From contig JAEYCM010000016.1 of assembly GCA_023455425.1 (NCBI GenBank), forward strand, positions 1 through 49,510: DNA of 49,510 bases, written 5' to 3'. Shown one piece after another: positions 7,627 to 17,161 of the stretch. A program made the position numbers and the translations under genes. The stretch comes from Bacillota bacterium. GTDB taxonomy: Bacteria; Bacillota; Clostridia; Christensenellales; CAG-138. Within the stretch, counting starts at the first letter, position 1, and the number at the start of each line of letters is the position of its first letter. The notes beneath the pieces are model-generated. The model was not told the DNA's origin, searched no databases, and was given only the letters and a program-made list of their open reading frames with translations.

Positions 7627-7669
7627 CTCTTTTCCTCCAATGTATCTAAATTAGAGTTTTTGACCAATT

Positions 7670-7812
7670 GAGGGCTCCGCCCTCAAACTCCCGTTTAGGG
7701 TCGTAACGACCCTAAAAACCCATATTCGGAAACGTCCTGCTTAGGACGTTTCCGGAAGGGGATTCCCAAGGGATGAATCCCTTGGGTGGGGTTTCAGGGG
7801 CAAAGCCCCTGA
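7670..7812 (-). repeat. Mosaic palindromic repeat, copy 1 (between potC and potD)
   Basis: Five hairpins in a row. In the direction of the pot operon: TCAGGGG/CCCCTGA (7812-7794), CCCAAGGGAT/ATCCCTTGGG (7786-7765), CGGAAACGTCC/GGACGTTTCCG (7754-7727), TTTAGGGTCG/CGACCCTAAA (7716-7694) and GAGGGC/GCCCTC (7684-7670). This is the most complete copy of the F-E-V-D-C module order seen in the window. The first hairpin lies 31 bases after the potC stop codon. Confidence 0.85.
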
Positions 7813-7843
7813 TTTAGCATGGAATTACGACTAATCTTTTACT

Positions 7844-8662
7844 TCACACGCTCTTGCTGGCGACTTTCTTATTCTGTGCGGCCGCCGCGCGTTCCTCACG
7901 GATGGATTTCAAATTGACGATCAAGAGCAGCGTCACCACCGCGATAAACATCAGGGTGGAAAGCGCGTTGATCTTGGGATTGATGCCCTTTCGCGCGATG
8001 GAGTAGATATAGATGGAAAGGTTCTGCACGCCCTGCGTGGAGAAGTAGGACACCACAAAATCATCCAGCGACAGCGTGAACGCGAGGATAAAACCGGAGA
8101 CGACACCGGGCATGATATCCGGCAAAATCACCTTCCATAGCGCTTCAAACGGCGTACATCCCAGGTCCAGCGCGGCCTCGTAAAGCTGGTTGGAGCTTTG
8201 CTTGAGCTTGGGCATGACGGAGAAGATGACATACGGGATATTGAACGTGATGTGCGCGATCAACAGGCGCAGGTAGCTGTCCTTCAAACTCATGAACGCG
8301 AACAGCATCATCAGCGAAATGCCCGTCACCAAATCCGGATTGACGACCGGAAGCTGGCTGATGTTTTCGATCGCCACCCTGGGCGCTTTCTTCATGGAAT
8401 GGATGCCGATGGCGGCGAACGTACCGATGGCGGTCGCCGCAAACGCGGAGATGACCGCAACCGTCAACGTGACCGTGAGCGCCTCCATAATCATGGAATC
8501 GTGGAAGAGCGCCTCATACCAGCGGAAGGAAAGACCCGTCCAATGCCCCATGGTCTTGCTTTCGTTAAACGAATAGACAATGAGCACCGCAATGGGGGCG
8601 TAGAGAAACAGCAGCATCAGGCCAAGGTACGTGCCCTTGAAAAACGTGCGCAGTTTTTTCAC
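7844..8662 (-). CDS. potC: Spermidine/putrescine ABC transporter permease PotC
   Basis: 272-residue inner-membrane permease with six predicted spans. The coupling-helix EAA motif is seen in EAALDLGCTPFEALWKVILP about 100 residues before the C-terminus. The opening LRTFFKGTYLGLMLLFLYAPI is typical of PotC. I place the start at the GTG of 8662, which overlaps the potB stop by four bases (GTGA). The longer frame upstream to 8773 lies in the potB coding region and is Arg/His-rich junk. GGAAGGGGG provides a ribosome site inside potB. It pairs with PotB to form the channel for polyamine uptake powered by PotA. Confidence 0.92.
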   Translation of the reverse strand: MKKLRTFFKGTYLGLMLLFLYAPIAVLIVYSFNESKTMGHWTGLSFRWYEALFHDSMIMEALTVTLTVAVISAFAATAIGTFAAIGIHSMKKAPRVAIENISQLPVVNPDLVTGISLMMLFAFMSLKDSYLRLLIAHITFNIPYVIFSVMPKLKQSSNQLYEAALDLGCTPFEALWKVILPDIMPGVVSGFILAFTLSLDDFVVSYFSTQGVQNLSIYIYSIARKGINPKINALSTLMFIAVVTLLLIVNLKSIREERAAAAQNKKVASKSV

Positions 8663-9473
8663 CAGAGCATACCCCCTTCCTGCCCGGCGGCGCCTTCCGC
8701 CCGGCGCATGATGGCCATGCTGATGAGCACGAGTATGAGCAGTATGAACGAAAGCGCGGAGCCGGAGCCCCAATCCTGCATCAGCAGGAACTGGTTTTCA
8801 ATGAGGTCGCCATACATCATGAACTTGCCGCCGCCCAACAGGCGAGAGATGGCAAACGTAGTGATGGACGGGATGAACACCATGGTGATGCCAGAAACCA
8901 CACCGGGCATGGAAAGCGGCAGCACCACCTTGAAAAACGTCTGAAAGCCGTTCGCGCCAAGGTCGTTCGCGGCCTCGATATGGGAACTATCCATCTTGGT
9001 GAGCACCGTATGGATAGGCAGCACCATGAACGGCAGGAAGTTATACACCATGCCGAGCATGACAGCGCCCTCCGTATACAAAAACTCATGCTGCGGCAGG
9101 CCAAGCGCCGCAAGCAGGCTGTTGAGTATGCCGCCGGAGTTTAAGAGCACCTGCCACGCGTATGTGCGCAGCAGAAAGTTCATCCACATGGGTACGACAA
9201 ACAGCACGGAAAGCATGGCAGCCGTGCTCTTTTTCATACGGGAAAGCAGGTAGGCGATGGGGTAGCCCAACAACAGGCACAGCGCCGTCGCCCGCACCGC
9301 CATCCAGACGGAGCGCAGCAACACCTCCAAGTAGAGCGGATCGGCCGCGCCCTGCAAATTTGCAAGTGTAAAGCCGCCGTCCATTGTGAAGGCGTAATAG
9401 ACGATGAGCAGCATGGGGGCGAATATAAAAATCGCCATCCACACCACGTAGGGGTAGGCGAATACGGTGCGCT

Positions 9474-9477
<4 letters not shown>
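8659..9477 (-). CDS. potB: Spermidine/putrescine ABC transporter permease PotB
   Basis: 272 residues, six membrane spans, with the EAA loop in HIEAANDLGANGFQTFFKVVLP. The opening FAYPYVVWMAIFIFAPMLLIVYYAF matches PotB, as does PMWMNFLLRTYAW. Its ATG overlaps the end of potA by four bases and its stop overlaps potC by four, so potA, potB and potC are translationally coupled. It forms the heterodimeric polyamine channel with PotC. Confidence 0.93.
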
Positions 9478-10526
<1,049 letters not shown>

Positions 10527-10555
10527 TGAAGGTCGCCCTCCGCCTAAATTTCATA

Positions 10556-10875
10556 TTCATTGGAGGCTCCGGCCCCACAGTTCGCAATGGTCGCATATTT
10601 TATGCTCCCCTGCTCACTGGGACTACGCCTCGCTTCCTCCGCCACCGGCGGCGCTTGGCTCCGTCCCCCCAAACCTCCGCTTAGGGTCGTAACGACCCTA
10701 AAAACCCATACTCTGCCCTAGAATAAGGCGTTTCAAGGAAAGGATTCCCAAGGGGCTTTCCGAAGGAAAGCGGGTTCGGTGCCCATCGGGCAGAAATCGA
10801 TCCTGCGAATCGGTTTCAGGACCCTGGGTACCTTGATTGTCCCTTGGGTAGGGTTTCAGGGGCAAAGCCCCTGAA
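10556..10875 (-). repeat. Mosaic palindromic repeat, copy 2, with nested insertions (between regulator and potA)
   Basis: This fills the gene-free gap 10527-10889. In operon direction: F hairpin CAGGGG/CCCCTG (10875-10857), E half-site, an 85-base insert (module H, containing AAACCGATTCGCAGGATCG on the minus strand), E second half near 10746, V remnant, D hairpin TTAGGGTCG/CGACCCTAA (10701-10681), then module G (10574-10672, CACAGTTCGCAATGGTC ... GCTCACTGGGACT) inserted inside the C module. The F hairpin begins 15 bases after the regulator's stop codon. Confidence 0.8.
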
Positions 10876-10889
10876 CGAACTCTTGTGCT

Positions 10890-11429
10890 TTAAAACGTCG
10901 GAGGTGTGGACACCCAGAGGATGTGCGCCTCTTTCTTGCCGTTGTTTTCAATATGGTGTACGCTCTGGGACCGAAAATAGAAGCTGTCGTTCTTTTTCAG
11001 GCGAAACTTCTTTTCCCCCAAGTACAGCGTCACCGCGCCCTGGAGGATGTGCCCGAACTCTTCGCCCTCGTGCGGGTCATGCACAAAGCTCTTTCCGCCC
11101 GGCGCAAGGGTGACGAGTATGGGCTCAAGCGCGTTCTTCTGCGCGTTTGTAATGAGCCAGCTTACGGAACTTAGATTGTCCGTATCCTCCTTTACAAACA
11201 CGTCCGCGGCGGTATACACCACCTTTTCCGGCGGAGTCTCCTGAAAGAAGGCCCCGATATCGCTGCCCAGCGTCTCCAGAATGTCCATCAGCGTCGCGAT
11301 GGAGGGGGAGGTCAAATCGCGCTCAAGCTGGGAAATAAAGCCCTTACTAAGCTCTGTACGGGCCGCCAGCTCTTCCTGCGTGAGCCCTAAGCGCAACCGC
11401 ATGCGCTTGATCTTTTCGCCGATCTGCAT
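10890..11429 (-). CDS. XRE-cupin transcriptional regulator, probable polyamine operon regulator
   Basis: 179 residues: an N-terminal Cro/C1 HTH (about 5-60, LTQEELAARTELSKGFISQLER) and a C-terminal cupin (about 105-175, HDPHEGEEFGHILQGAVTLYLG). This is the PuuR/YdcN architecture. In Clostridia it commonly heads potABCD, as here: all five genes read in the same direction. The cupin presumably senses a polyamine or a derivative; that is inference. Repeated TAAAC/GTTTA half-sites at 11520-11546, 90-120 bases upstream, are candidate operators. The ribosome site is AGGAAAGCGGCC before the ATG. Confidence 0.88.
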   Translation of the reverse strand: MQIGEKIKRMRLRLGLTQEELAARTELSKGFISQLERDLTSPSIATLMDILETLGSDIGAFFQETPPEKVVYTAADVFVKEDTDNLSSVSWLITNAQKNALEPILVTLAPGGKSFVHDPHEGEEFGHILQGAVTLYLGEKKFRLKKNDSFYFRSQSVHHIENNGKKEAHILWVSTPPTF

Positions 11430-11519
11430 GGCCGCTTTCCTTTCGCTTTTGCCCTATACGCCGGATATATGGCGTAATTTCCCTGACGAAGCCCGCACTT
11501 GCGCCGTTCGCACAAACGC

Positions 11520-11722
11520 TAAACTCGTTGTTTACTGTTTCTAAACAAAACCTTACTTATTGAAACACAAAAATATGCGTTTGTCAACGACGCTTTTCGC
11601 CATACATATGCAGAAAAAACCGTGGCAGAGCACAGCGGTTTCAGTCCCTTTTTGTATGGCATGCAAGATGTATGTAAAATCCGTTTCAATCCGGAGCACA
11701 CCTTCATTAAACCAAAGGTTTA
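11520..11722. promoter_or_regulatory. Candidate operators in the divergent gap (TAAAC / GTTTA half-sites)
   Basis: The 410-base divergent gap between the regulator and the fumarase gene has no gene. Half-sites are arranged TAAAC-N5-GTTTA-N7-TAAAC at 11520-11546; the inner part is the perfect inverted repeat TTGTTTA/TAAACAA at 11528-11548. A second TAAAC-N5-GTTTA is at 11708-11722, where TAAACC and GGTTTA form a perfect palindrome with a three-base centre. The same spacing occurring twice in a short region argues for a specific binding protein. Confidence 0.5.
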
Positions 11723-11799
11723 GCGCTGGAAAACAAAAGGCACGCAATACCTATCTTCTTTTTTGCCCGGTTTTTCACCGCGCCCGGTCCCCGGCTTTA

Positions 11800-11808
11800 T
11801 GCTATACT
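11800..11808 (+). promoter_or_regulatory. Extended -10 promoter of the fumarase operon
   Basis: TGC followed by TATACT (11803-11808) forms an extended -10 element about 30 bases before the fumarase alpha start. No good -35 is visible. Confidence 0.6.
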
Positions 11809-11839
11809 ATTCCTATACAAGCTCTATGGAGGGACATGT

Positions 11840-12673
11840 ATGCGTATCATACGGGCGGAAGCGGTGGAAGCCGCAATAGCGGGTTTATGTGTGGATGCGG
11901 TGTGCCGCCTGCCCGATGATGTGCTTTTTGCCCTGCAAGCGGCGCATGACGCCGAGGAGGGGGCCGCAAAGGAAACGCTGCGCCAGATCCTTGTGAACGA
12001 AAGCATGGCCCGCGCCGCCCGCCGCCCCTGCTGCCAGGATACTGGGCTTGCGGTGGTGTTCCTGGACATCGGGCAGGAAGCGTTTATAGAGGGCGACGTC
12101 AACGCTGCCGTGAACGAAGGCGTACGGCGTGCCTATATCGATGCGTATTTAAGAAAGTCCTCCCTGACGGCGCTTGGCCGCAAAAACACGGGGGATAATA
12201 CCCCCGCCATCCTGCACGTCCGCTTTGTGCCGGGGGACCGCGTCGCCATCACCGTCGCGCCTAAGGGGTTTGGCAGTGAGAACATGAGCAGGCTTTATAT
12301 GCTCACCCCCAGCAAAGGAACAGGGGGCGTAGCCGAAGCCATTGTAGAAACCGCGCGCTTAGGGGCCGCCAACGCGTGCCCGCCCGTCATCCTGGGCGTA
12401 GGCGTCGGCGGCACCATGGAAGCCGCGGCGCTGCTTGCAAAACGGCAGCTGTTGCGCAAGATCGGTTCCGTTGCCGAAACGCCGGAGCTGGCCGCTCTGG
12501 AGCAAGAAACGCGCTCACGCGTCAACGCGCTCAAAATCGGTCCCATGGGGCTGGGCGGCAAAACCACAGCGCTGGCCGTGCACATTGGCGAGCTGCCTAC
12601 GCACCTTGCGGGCCTGCCTGTGGCCGTCAACGTGCAGTGCCACTGCGCGCGCCACGCCAGCACCACGCTATAA
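11840..12673 (+). CDS. Fumarate hydratase, class I, alpha subunit
   Basis: 277 residues, the N-terminal half of a two-subunit iron-sulfur hydratase (FumA/TtdA type). The three cluster cysteines are visible in PCCQDTG (about 64), NACPP (about 179) and the C-terminal QCHCARH. GVGVGGTMEAAALLAKRQLL is the conserved glycine-rich segment. With the beta subunit it interconverts fumarate and malate in the cytoplasm; L-tartrate dehydratase has the same layout and cannot be excluded. GGAGGGA precedes the ATG. The beta gene follows after 15 bases. Confidence 0.92.
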   Translation: MRIIRAEAVEAAIAGLCVDAVCRLPDDVLFALQAAHDAEEGAAKETLRQILVNESMARAARRPCCQDTGLAVVFLDIGQEAFIEGDVNAAVNEGVRRAYIDAYLRKSSLTALGRKNTGDNTPAILHVRFVPGDRVAITVAPKGFGSENMSRLYMLTPSKGTGGVAEAIVETARLGAANACPPVILGVGVGGTMEAAALLAKRQLLRKIGSVAETPELAALEQETRSRVNALKIGPMGLGGKTTALAVHIGELPTHLAGLPVAVNVQCHCARHASTTL

Positions 12674-12688
12674 GGGAGGAATTGAAGA

Positions 12689-13216
12689 ATGGAAGCAAGA
12701 CGCGTTGACCTCCCGCTTTCCCAGGAAGCCATTGCGAGCTTACGCGCGGGCGACGTGGTCGCCCTCTACGGCACGGCCTACACCGCCCGCGACGCCGCGC
12801 ACAAGCGCCTGTGCGCCATGATTGAGGCCGGGGAAGAACTGCCCATCCCGTTAAAAGGCGCATGCATCTACTACGCCGGCCCCTGCCCCGCAGCGCCGGG
12901 CGAAGTGATCGGCCCCTGCGGGCCAACCACCAGCGGAAGGGTTGACGCCTATACGCCCGCCCTCCTTGCGCTGGGCATGAGCGCCATGCTCGGCAAAGGG
13001 AAGCGAAGCGCGGAAGTGAAGGAAGCCATGCGCAACCGCGCCGTATATTTTGCGGCCACCGGCGGGGCGGGCATGCTGATTGCCGGGCATATTGCGGAGG
13101 CCGAAACCATCGCTTTCCCGGAACTTGGAGCGGAAGCCATTACAAGGCTGAAATTCGAAGGCGTTCCGGCAATCGTGGCGATCGACGCATTGGGGAATGA
13201 TTTGTTCGAGAGATAG
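12689..13216 (+). CDS. Fumarate hydratase, class I, beta subunit
   Basis: 175 residues, the C-terminal swivelling domain of class I fumarase (TtdB/FumA-C). Diagnostic stretches are GPTTSGRVDAYTP (about 77-89, substrate-binding SGR), YYAGPCPA and ATGGAGMLIAGHI. It completes the alpha subunit encoded just upstream, with GGGAGGAATTG as ribosome site. A repeat element starts six bases after its stop. Confidence 0.92.
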   Translation: MEARRVDLPLSQEAIASLRAGDVVALYGTAYTARDAAHKRLCAMIEAGEELPIPLKGACIYYAGPCPAAPGEVIGPCGPTTSGRVDAYTPALLALGMSAMLGKGKRSAEVKEAMRNRAVYFAATGGAGMLIAGHIAEAETIAFPELGAEAITRLKFEGVPAIVAIDALGNDLFER

Positions 13217-13221
13217 GGCAC

Positions 13222-13352
13222 TTTGGGGCTCTGCCCCAAACCCCGTTCAGGGCTGTAATCAAGCGGAACCCGGGGTCTAAAACCGATTTGCCGGATCGGT
13301 CTTTGCGCGAAGCGCGCAACGACCCCGCTTCCCTTCGGGAAGCCCCTAAGAA
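13222..13352 (+). repeat. Mosaic palindromic repeat, copy 3 (after fumarase)
   Basis: It starts with TTTGGGG/CCCCAAA (13222-13240), then AGGGCTGTAA, CGGGGT, then module H (AAACCGATTTGCCGGATCG near 13279) and the hairpins GCGCG/CGCGC and GCTTCCC/GGGAAGC. The order matches copy 8. It is oriented with the fumarase operon. Confidence 0.75.
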
Positions 13353-13363
13353 CCGATATTAAT

Positions 13364-13391
13364 AAAAAGCGGAGGCAACGCCCCCGCTTTT
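13364..13391. terminator. Bidirectional terminator between fumarase and deoC
   Basis: GCGGAGGC pairs with GCCCCCGC (one mismatch) and is flanked by A-run and T-run on the two sides, between convergent genes. Confidence 0.8.
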
Positions 13392-13413
13392 GCATATCTT
13401 ATGAAAACTCCCT

Positions 13414-14073
13414 TTACTTCTTTTCCCCACACAAGGCGGCGACAGAAGCAGCACCCGCGCCGATGCGCTCAGCGCCCATCTCGATAAACTTTTCCACCAC
13501 GGCGCGCTCACGGATGCCGCCGGAGGGCTTGACCTTGATGCGGCCCTGCGCCGCCTCGATCATAGCGCCAACCGAGGTCATGGTAGCGCCTTCCCCGTAG
13601 AAGCCGGTAGAGGTCTTCACAAAATCCGCGCCCGCGGCAATGCAGACTTCCACACCCTTTTTGATCTCTTCCACGGTGAGTTGGCTGGTTTCAAATATGA
13701 CTTTGACGATGACTTTGCGGGCATGCGCCTGGCGGGCCACGCGGCGGACTTCGTCCTCCACCCTATCCCACAAGCCGGAGCGCGCGTAGCCGTAGTTCAT
13801 CACCATATCGATCTCCGTCACGCCCTGATCCGCATAGATGGCGGCAAGCGCTTCCTTGGCAGCGGCGGTCGCGCAGCCATGCGGAAAATCCAGCACGCAG
13901 ATGACTTCCGTATTTGTTCCCTTGCACAGTTCCTTGGCAAGCTCAATATCGCGGGGATGGACGCACACGGTGGCAACATCATACTCCAAGCCAAGCTGAA
14001 TGGCCGCGCGCACTTCCTGTTCCGTCATTTCCGGTTTTAACACGGCATAGTCCAAATATCGGTTGATTTCCAT
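13414..14073 (-). CDS. deoC: Deoxyribose-phosphate aldolase
   Basis: 219 residues, a complete DeoC TIM barrel of normal length. The Schiff-base lysine lies in DFVKTSTGF (about 150), the second catalytic lysine in VKPSGGIR (about 182), and the Asp in EIDMVMNYG (about 90). It cleaves deoxyribose-5-phosphate to acetaldehyde and glyceraldehyde-3-phosphate in deoxynucleoside breakdown. AAGGAGGCA precedes the ATG. A TATAAT on this strand (14125-14120) is a likely -10. No other deo genes are adjacent. Confidence 0.95.
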   Translation of the reverse strand: MEINRYLDYAVLKPEMTEQEVRAAIQLGLEYDVATVCVHPRDIELAKELCKGTNTEVICVLDFPHGCATAAAKEALAAIYADQGVTEIDMVMNYGYARSGLWDRVEDEVRRVARQAHARKVIVKVIFETSQLTVEEIKKGVEVCIAAGADFVKTSTGFYGEGATMTSVGAMIEAAQGRIKVKPSGGIRERAVVEKFIEMGAERIGAGAASVAALCGEKK

Positions 14074-14215
14074 TTAAAAATGCCTCCTTGCATTCATACA
14101 TGATCTTTGTCCTATGGGCATTATATAACAAATCCTTGCAGAAAAACAGCCCGAGCCCTATGCACGCCCATAATTTCGCGTTTATACTAAAGGGACGACA
14201 CCATGGAGGGAATGT

Positions 14216-14461
14216 GTGCAGGCGGGAATTATAGAGCTTAACATCCACGGCATGAACACCGTGCAGGCAAAAGCCTGCATTGACAGTGCGCTCAAAAAAG
14301 CCACGAACGCGACCTACCGCATCCGCGTGATCCACGGCTACCAGCGCGGCACGGCGCTCAAAGACCTGGTGCGAAAGACTTACCGCAGCCATCCGAAGGT
14401 ATTGCGGCTTGAAATCGGCCTCAACCAGGGACAGACAGATCTTGTACTGCGGGAGCTGTAA
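14216..14461 (+). CDS. Stand-alone Smr-domain protein
   Basis: 81 residues forming a single Smr domain: the opening LNIHGMNTVQAKACIDSAL (LDLHG-like) and IRVIHGYQRGTALKDLVR, where the usual HGxGxG reads HGYQRG, a variant with a glycine lost. Smr domains bind or nick nucleic acid; stand-alone ones in Firmicutes have unclear roles. It starts at GTG with GGAGGG five bases upstream; no ATG is in frame nearby. It is divergent from deoC. Confidence 0.8.
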   Translation: MQAGIIELNIHGMNTVQAKACIDSALKKATNATYRIRVIHGYQRGTALKDLVRKTYRSHPKVLRLEIGLNQGQTDLVLREL

Positions 14462-14547
14462 ATTCTTTTCTTCTATCTCTTCAAATCCGTGCAACGCTTA
14501 CATATTCTTCCGCGTCCTATTTGAAAGAGCAGATAGGAGTAGTTGCT

Positions 14548-15858
14548 ATGCAATATTCCCGTATTATAAAAATATGTTCCGCCGTATTGTTTCTGGCCCT
14601 GATCATTGCTGCGGCTCCGCTTGCCGCAAGCGCATTGGGTTGGAAAGAAACGTGGTCGCCCACCCGGTATGGGGAAAAAGAGCTCAACGCTAAGTCCCTG
14701 TGCATTATGCACACAGAGTATCCCGTTTACCGGCCAGGCATAACGGAGCTTTACGTTACCATTGAAAATAAAACATGCGAGCGGCTGCTTCACGGAGAGG
14801 CCTATGTCCTTGAGCAAAAGCGGGCGGGCAGATGGTATGCCCAGCAGATTATCAACCCGAATCCGAACGAGCCCGCCATATGGTGGCCTCTCATAGGTTA
14901 CATCGTACCCAAAAGAGAAACAACTGGCACAAGAATGCATTTGCACCTTCCCCTGAAGCCGGGCGAGTACCGCATTATTAAACATATCGGATTTGACGAG
15001 ACCCCTGTAAAGGATTACCCGTTTTCCGCTACATTCACCGTAGCCGAGGGCGGCTACGACCCGGCGCGGCTTTCCGGTTTTGCGCCGCTTTCCTCGCTGA
15101 CCGAGTCATATACGCATGAACAGGCCATTGCGGACGGCGTGTTTTATATTGACCCGGATGGCACGGCATACGGCAAAAACACACTCCTTACATTTTTAAA
15201 AAGAGTGCGCGAGAATATCCCCGCCAAGCTTCGCCTGCTGGAAGACGGTGTGGAGGGGCAATTTGTCGTTACGGATATTACCTATGAGTCCGGGCTATTT
15301 TTATGGGAACAGTGCACGCTGCGCAACCCGATGCAGCTGGACGTCTACGTAGGGGGCAAGCCTCTGCACACAGAATATAAAAAATCGGATATCCTTCGCC
15401 GGTATTATCCATACCTGATATCCTATAAAAAGGACGGAAAGACGCGGCTGACGCTTTCGGACTGGATAGGCAGGCCGATCCGGGAGGCAAAGGAATGGCG
15501 GATTATAGAGGATACGGCGCGCGTGGGCAGACGGGCGGTTGCGGCGCTTCTGAAGAATCCGTATGATGACATGCTCGACCTGCCCGACTCAAGCTATCGC
15601 GTCTATCAAGAAGATGGTAAGGAATATGTTTCCTACACGCTGAAGGACGGCAAGCATATGCTGACGTATTTTGATACGCCGGATTCCATACGGGACATAG
15701 AAATCACGGAAGAGCGAGGCCTATTAAAAGAACTGTTGATGATGGAGTGGACCGGAGCACAGACAGTCACGCTTACCTTTGCCGCCAAAGGCGGCGGTTC
15801 ATGCGCCATTACGGTCAATACCGCATCCGGCAAAATCACAGACGTGCGCTACGCCTGA
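14548..15858 (+). CDS. Secreted protein with Big_14-like Ig domain, paralogue 1
   Basis: 436 residues. An N-terminal signal peptide (hydrophobic about 8-28, ending AAASALG) indicates export. Residues about 45-165 look like the bacterial Ig-like Big_14 domain: CIMHTEYPVYRPGITELYV, W/Y pattern near GRWYAQQ, and PGEYRIIKHI. A second uncharacterised region (about 165-436) is shared with the next gene. No enzyme motif seen. The frame reaches back to a TTG at 14521, but TAGGAG and the signal peptide favour 14548. Compared with its neighbour it carries about 20 extra residues near 260. Confidence 0.75.
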   Translation: MQYSRIIKICSAVLFLALIIAAAPLAASALGWKETWSPTRYGEKELNAKSLCIMHTEYPVYRPGITELYVTIENKTCERLLHGEAYVLEQKRAGRWYAQQIINPNPNEPAIWWPLIGYIVPKRETTGTRMHLHLPLKPGEYRIIKHIGFDETPVKDYPFSATFTVAEGGYDPARLSGFAPLSSLTESYTHEQAIADGVFYIDPDGTAYGKNTLLTFLKRVRENIPAKLRLLEDGVEGQFVVTDITYESGLFLWEQCTLRNPMQLDVYVGGKPLHTEYKKSDILRRYYPYLISYKKDGKTRLTLSDWIGRPIREAKEWRIIEDTARVGRRAVAALLKNPYDDMLDLPDSSYRVYQEDGKEYVSYTLKDGKHMLTYFDTPDSIRDIEITEERGLLKELLMMEWTGAQTVTLTFAAKGGGSCAITVNTASGKITDVRYA

Positions 15859-15928
15859 GCGGCTACAGTATATTTTGAACGTTCCTTTTCACGCACAGAC
15901 ACAGCGCAATAGCCGAAAGGAGCTTTTT

Positions 15929-17158
15929 ATGAATATAGCGCGCCTGTTATTGAAACGATACCTTTCCTTCCTGTTTGTGCTGATGTTGGGGTTCCTGCTG
16001 CTGCCCCTGACCGCACAGGCAAAAGGGATATGGGTACCCTCCATTTATAAGGACGATCAGCTCAACACCGAAACATTCTGCACGCTGCGCACGGAATACC
16101 CGGTTTATAAGACAGGCGCCACAACGGTGCATTATGTTATGCAAAACAACAGCCGGCAGGAAATCTCCTACGGCGTCATTACTTATTTTGAGCGCAAGCA
16201 GGCGGACGGCTGGTATACCTACACGGATCCGGAAGTGGACAACATCCTGATCGCGGTGGATGTGTTGCCTGGCGCGCCGCGCAGCGAGAAGCTCGATACC
16301 ACCCACACAGCGGGTCTCTTGCCTGCGGGCGAATACCGGCTGATCAAGGAATTCAGCTTAGGCAACAAACGCGCGCTGTTCTGCGCCTATTTTACGGTGG
16401 CAGAAAACGGGTACGACAGCGCGTACCTTTCCGGCTACACGCCGCTACTATCCTTGCCGAAAGACTATACACGCGAGCAGTCGCTTTCGGACGGCGTATT
16501 CTATGTGGACGTCAAAGGCAAGGCGTACAACAAGGAAAAGCTAACTAACTTCCTGGAAAAGATACGACAGTACCTCCCGGCCAAGCTGCTCATACTCCAA
16601 TACACAACCGAGGGCGACCTCGTGCTTTGTGATATCAGTTATGGGTGGAACAACGGAGATTTTTTATTAGAACAGGACGCGACGCGGGACCGTCTTGGGA
16701 CAAAAACCATTTCCCGCAGTTATTATCCGGATTTGATTCTGCATAAGGCAAACGGTAAGACACGGCTTATGCTGAGCGAATGGTTCTTAACGCCGGTGGA
16801 AGGCGCGTCCGAGTGGACGCTTTTGCCGGATATCCGCATTGCGGGCGCAAGCAAGATCACAAAGCTTATGCATTCCCCATACTATCACCGGGAAGAGGCC
16901 GCGTACCTCGTATATAGCCCGGACGGGAAGCAATATGCAGGTTATGACGCCAAAGCCAAAGAAATTTATTACACCACGCCAAACGGAGTCGCAAGAGCAG
17001 CAATTGCCGACCCGAAGAGCAGCATTACAGCCATCGTTGATATGGAACTAAAAGGCAACCGGGAGCTTGTTTTAACGTTCCGGACCGCGGGAGGCGGGCG
17101 GTGCACCATTACTTTCCATACGTTGGCGGGTAAAATCACAGACACCGTCTATCAATAG
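15929..17158 (+). CDS. Secreted protein with Big_14-like Ig domain, paralogue 2
   Basis: 409 residues, clearly paralogous to the preceding gene over its whole length: shared LSGxxPLxSL, TxEQxxxDGVFYxD, PAKLxxL, YYPxLIxxKxxGKTRLxLSxW and a C-terminal CTITFHTLAGKITDTVY. It has a signal peptide (about 8-30, ending LTAQAKG) and a Big_14-like region with CTLRTEYPVYKTGATTV and GEYRLIKEF. The start at 15929 is set by AAAGGAG; the frame opens inside the previous gene at 15779. The two lie 70 bases apart and read as a tandem duplication. The stop is three bases from the end of the convergent phzF gene. Confidence 0.78.
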   Translation: MNIARLLLKRYLSFLFVLMLGFLLLPLTAQAKGIWVPSIYKDDQLNTETFCTLRTEYPVYKTGATTVHYVMQNNSRQEISYGVITYFERKQADGWYTYTDPEVDNILIAVDVLPGAPRSEKLDTTHTAGLLPAGEYRLIKEFSLGNKRALFCAYFTVAENGYDSAYLSGYTPLLSLPKDYTREQSLSDGVFYVDVKGKAYNKEKLTNFLEKIRQYLPAKLLILQYTTEGDLVLCDISYGWNNGDFLLEQDATRDRLGTKTISRSYYPDLILHKANGKTRLMLSEWFLTPVEGASEWTLLPDIRIAGASKITKLMHSPYYHREEAAYLVYSPDGKQYAGYDAKAKEIYYTTPNGVARAAIADPKSSITAIVDMELKGNRELVLTFRTAGGGRCTITFHTLAGKITDTVYQ

Positions 17159-17161
17159 CTG

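Noticed and set aside
6517..7671. 384-residue open frame on the plus strand
   Set aside because: It is a shadow of potD on the other strand, rich in His/Val/Arg, without recognisable motifs.
13364..13391. GC hairpin after copy 3 as part of the mosaic repeat
   Set aside because: Its sequence is not shared with other copies and it has T-runs on both sides, so it is better read as a terminator.
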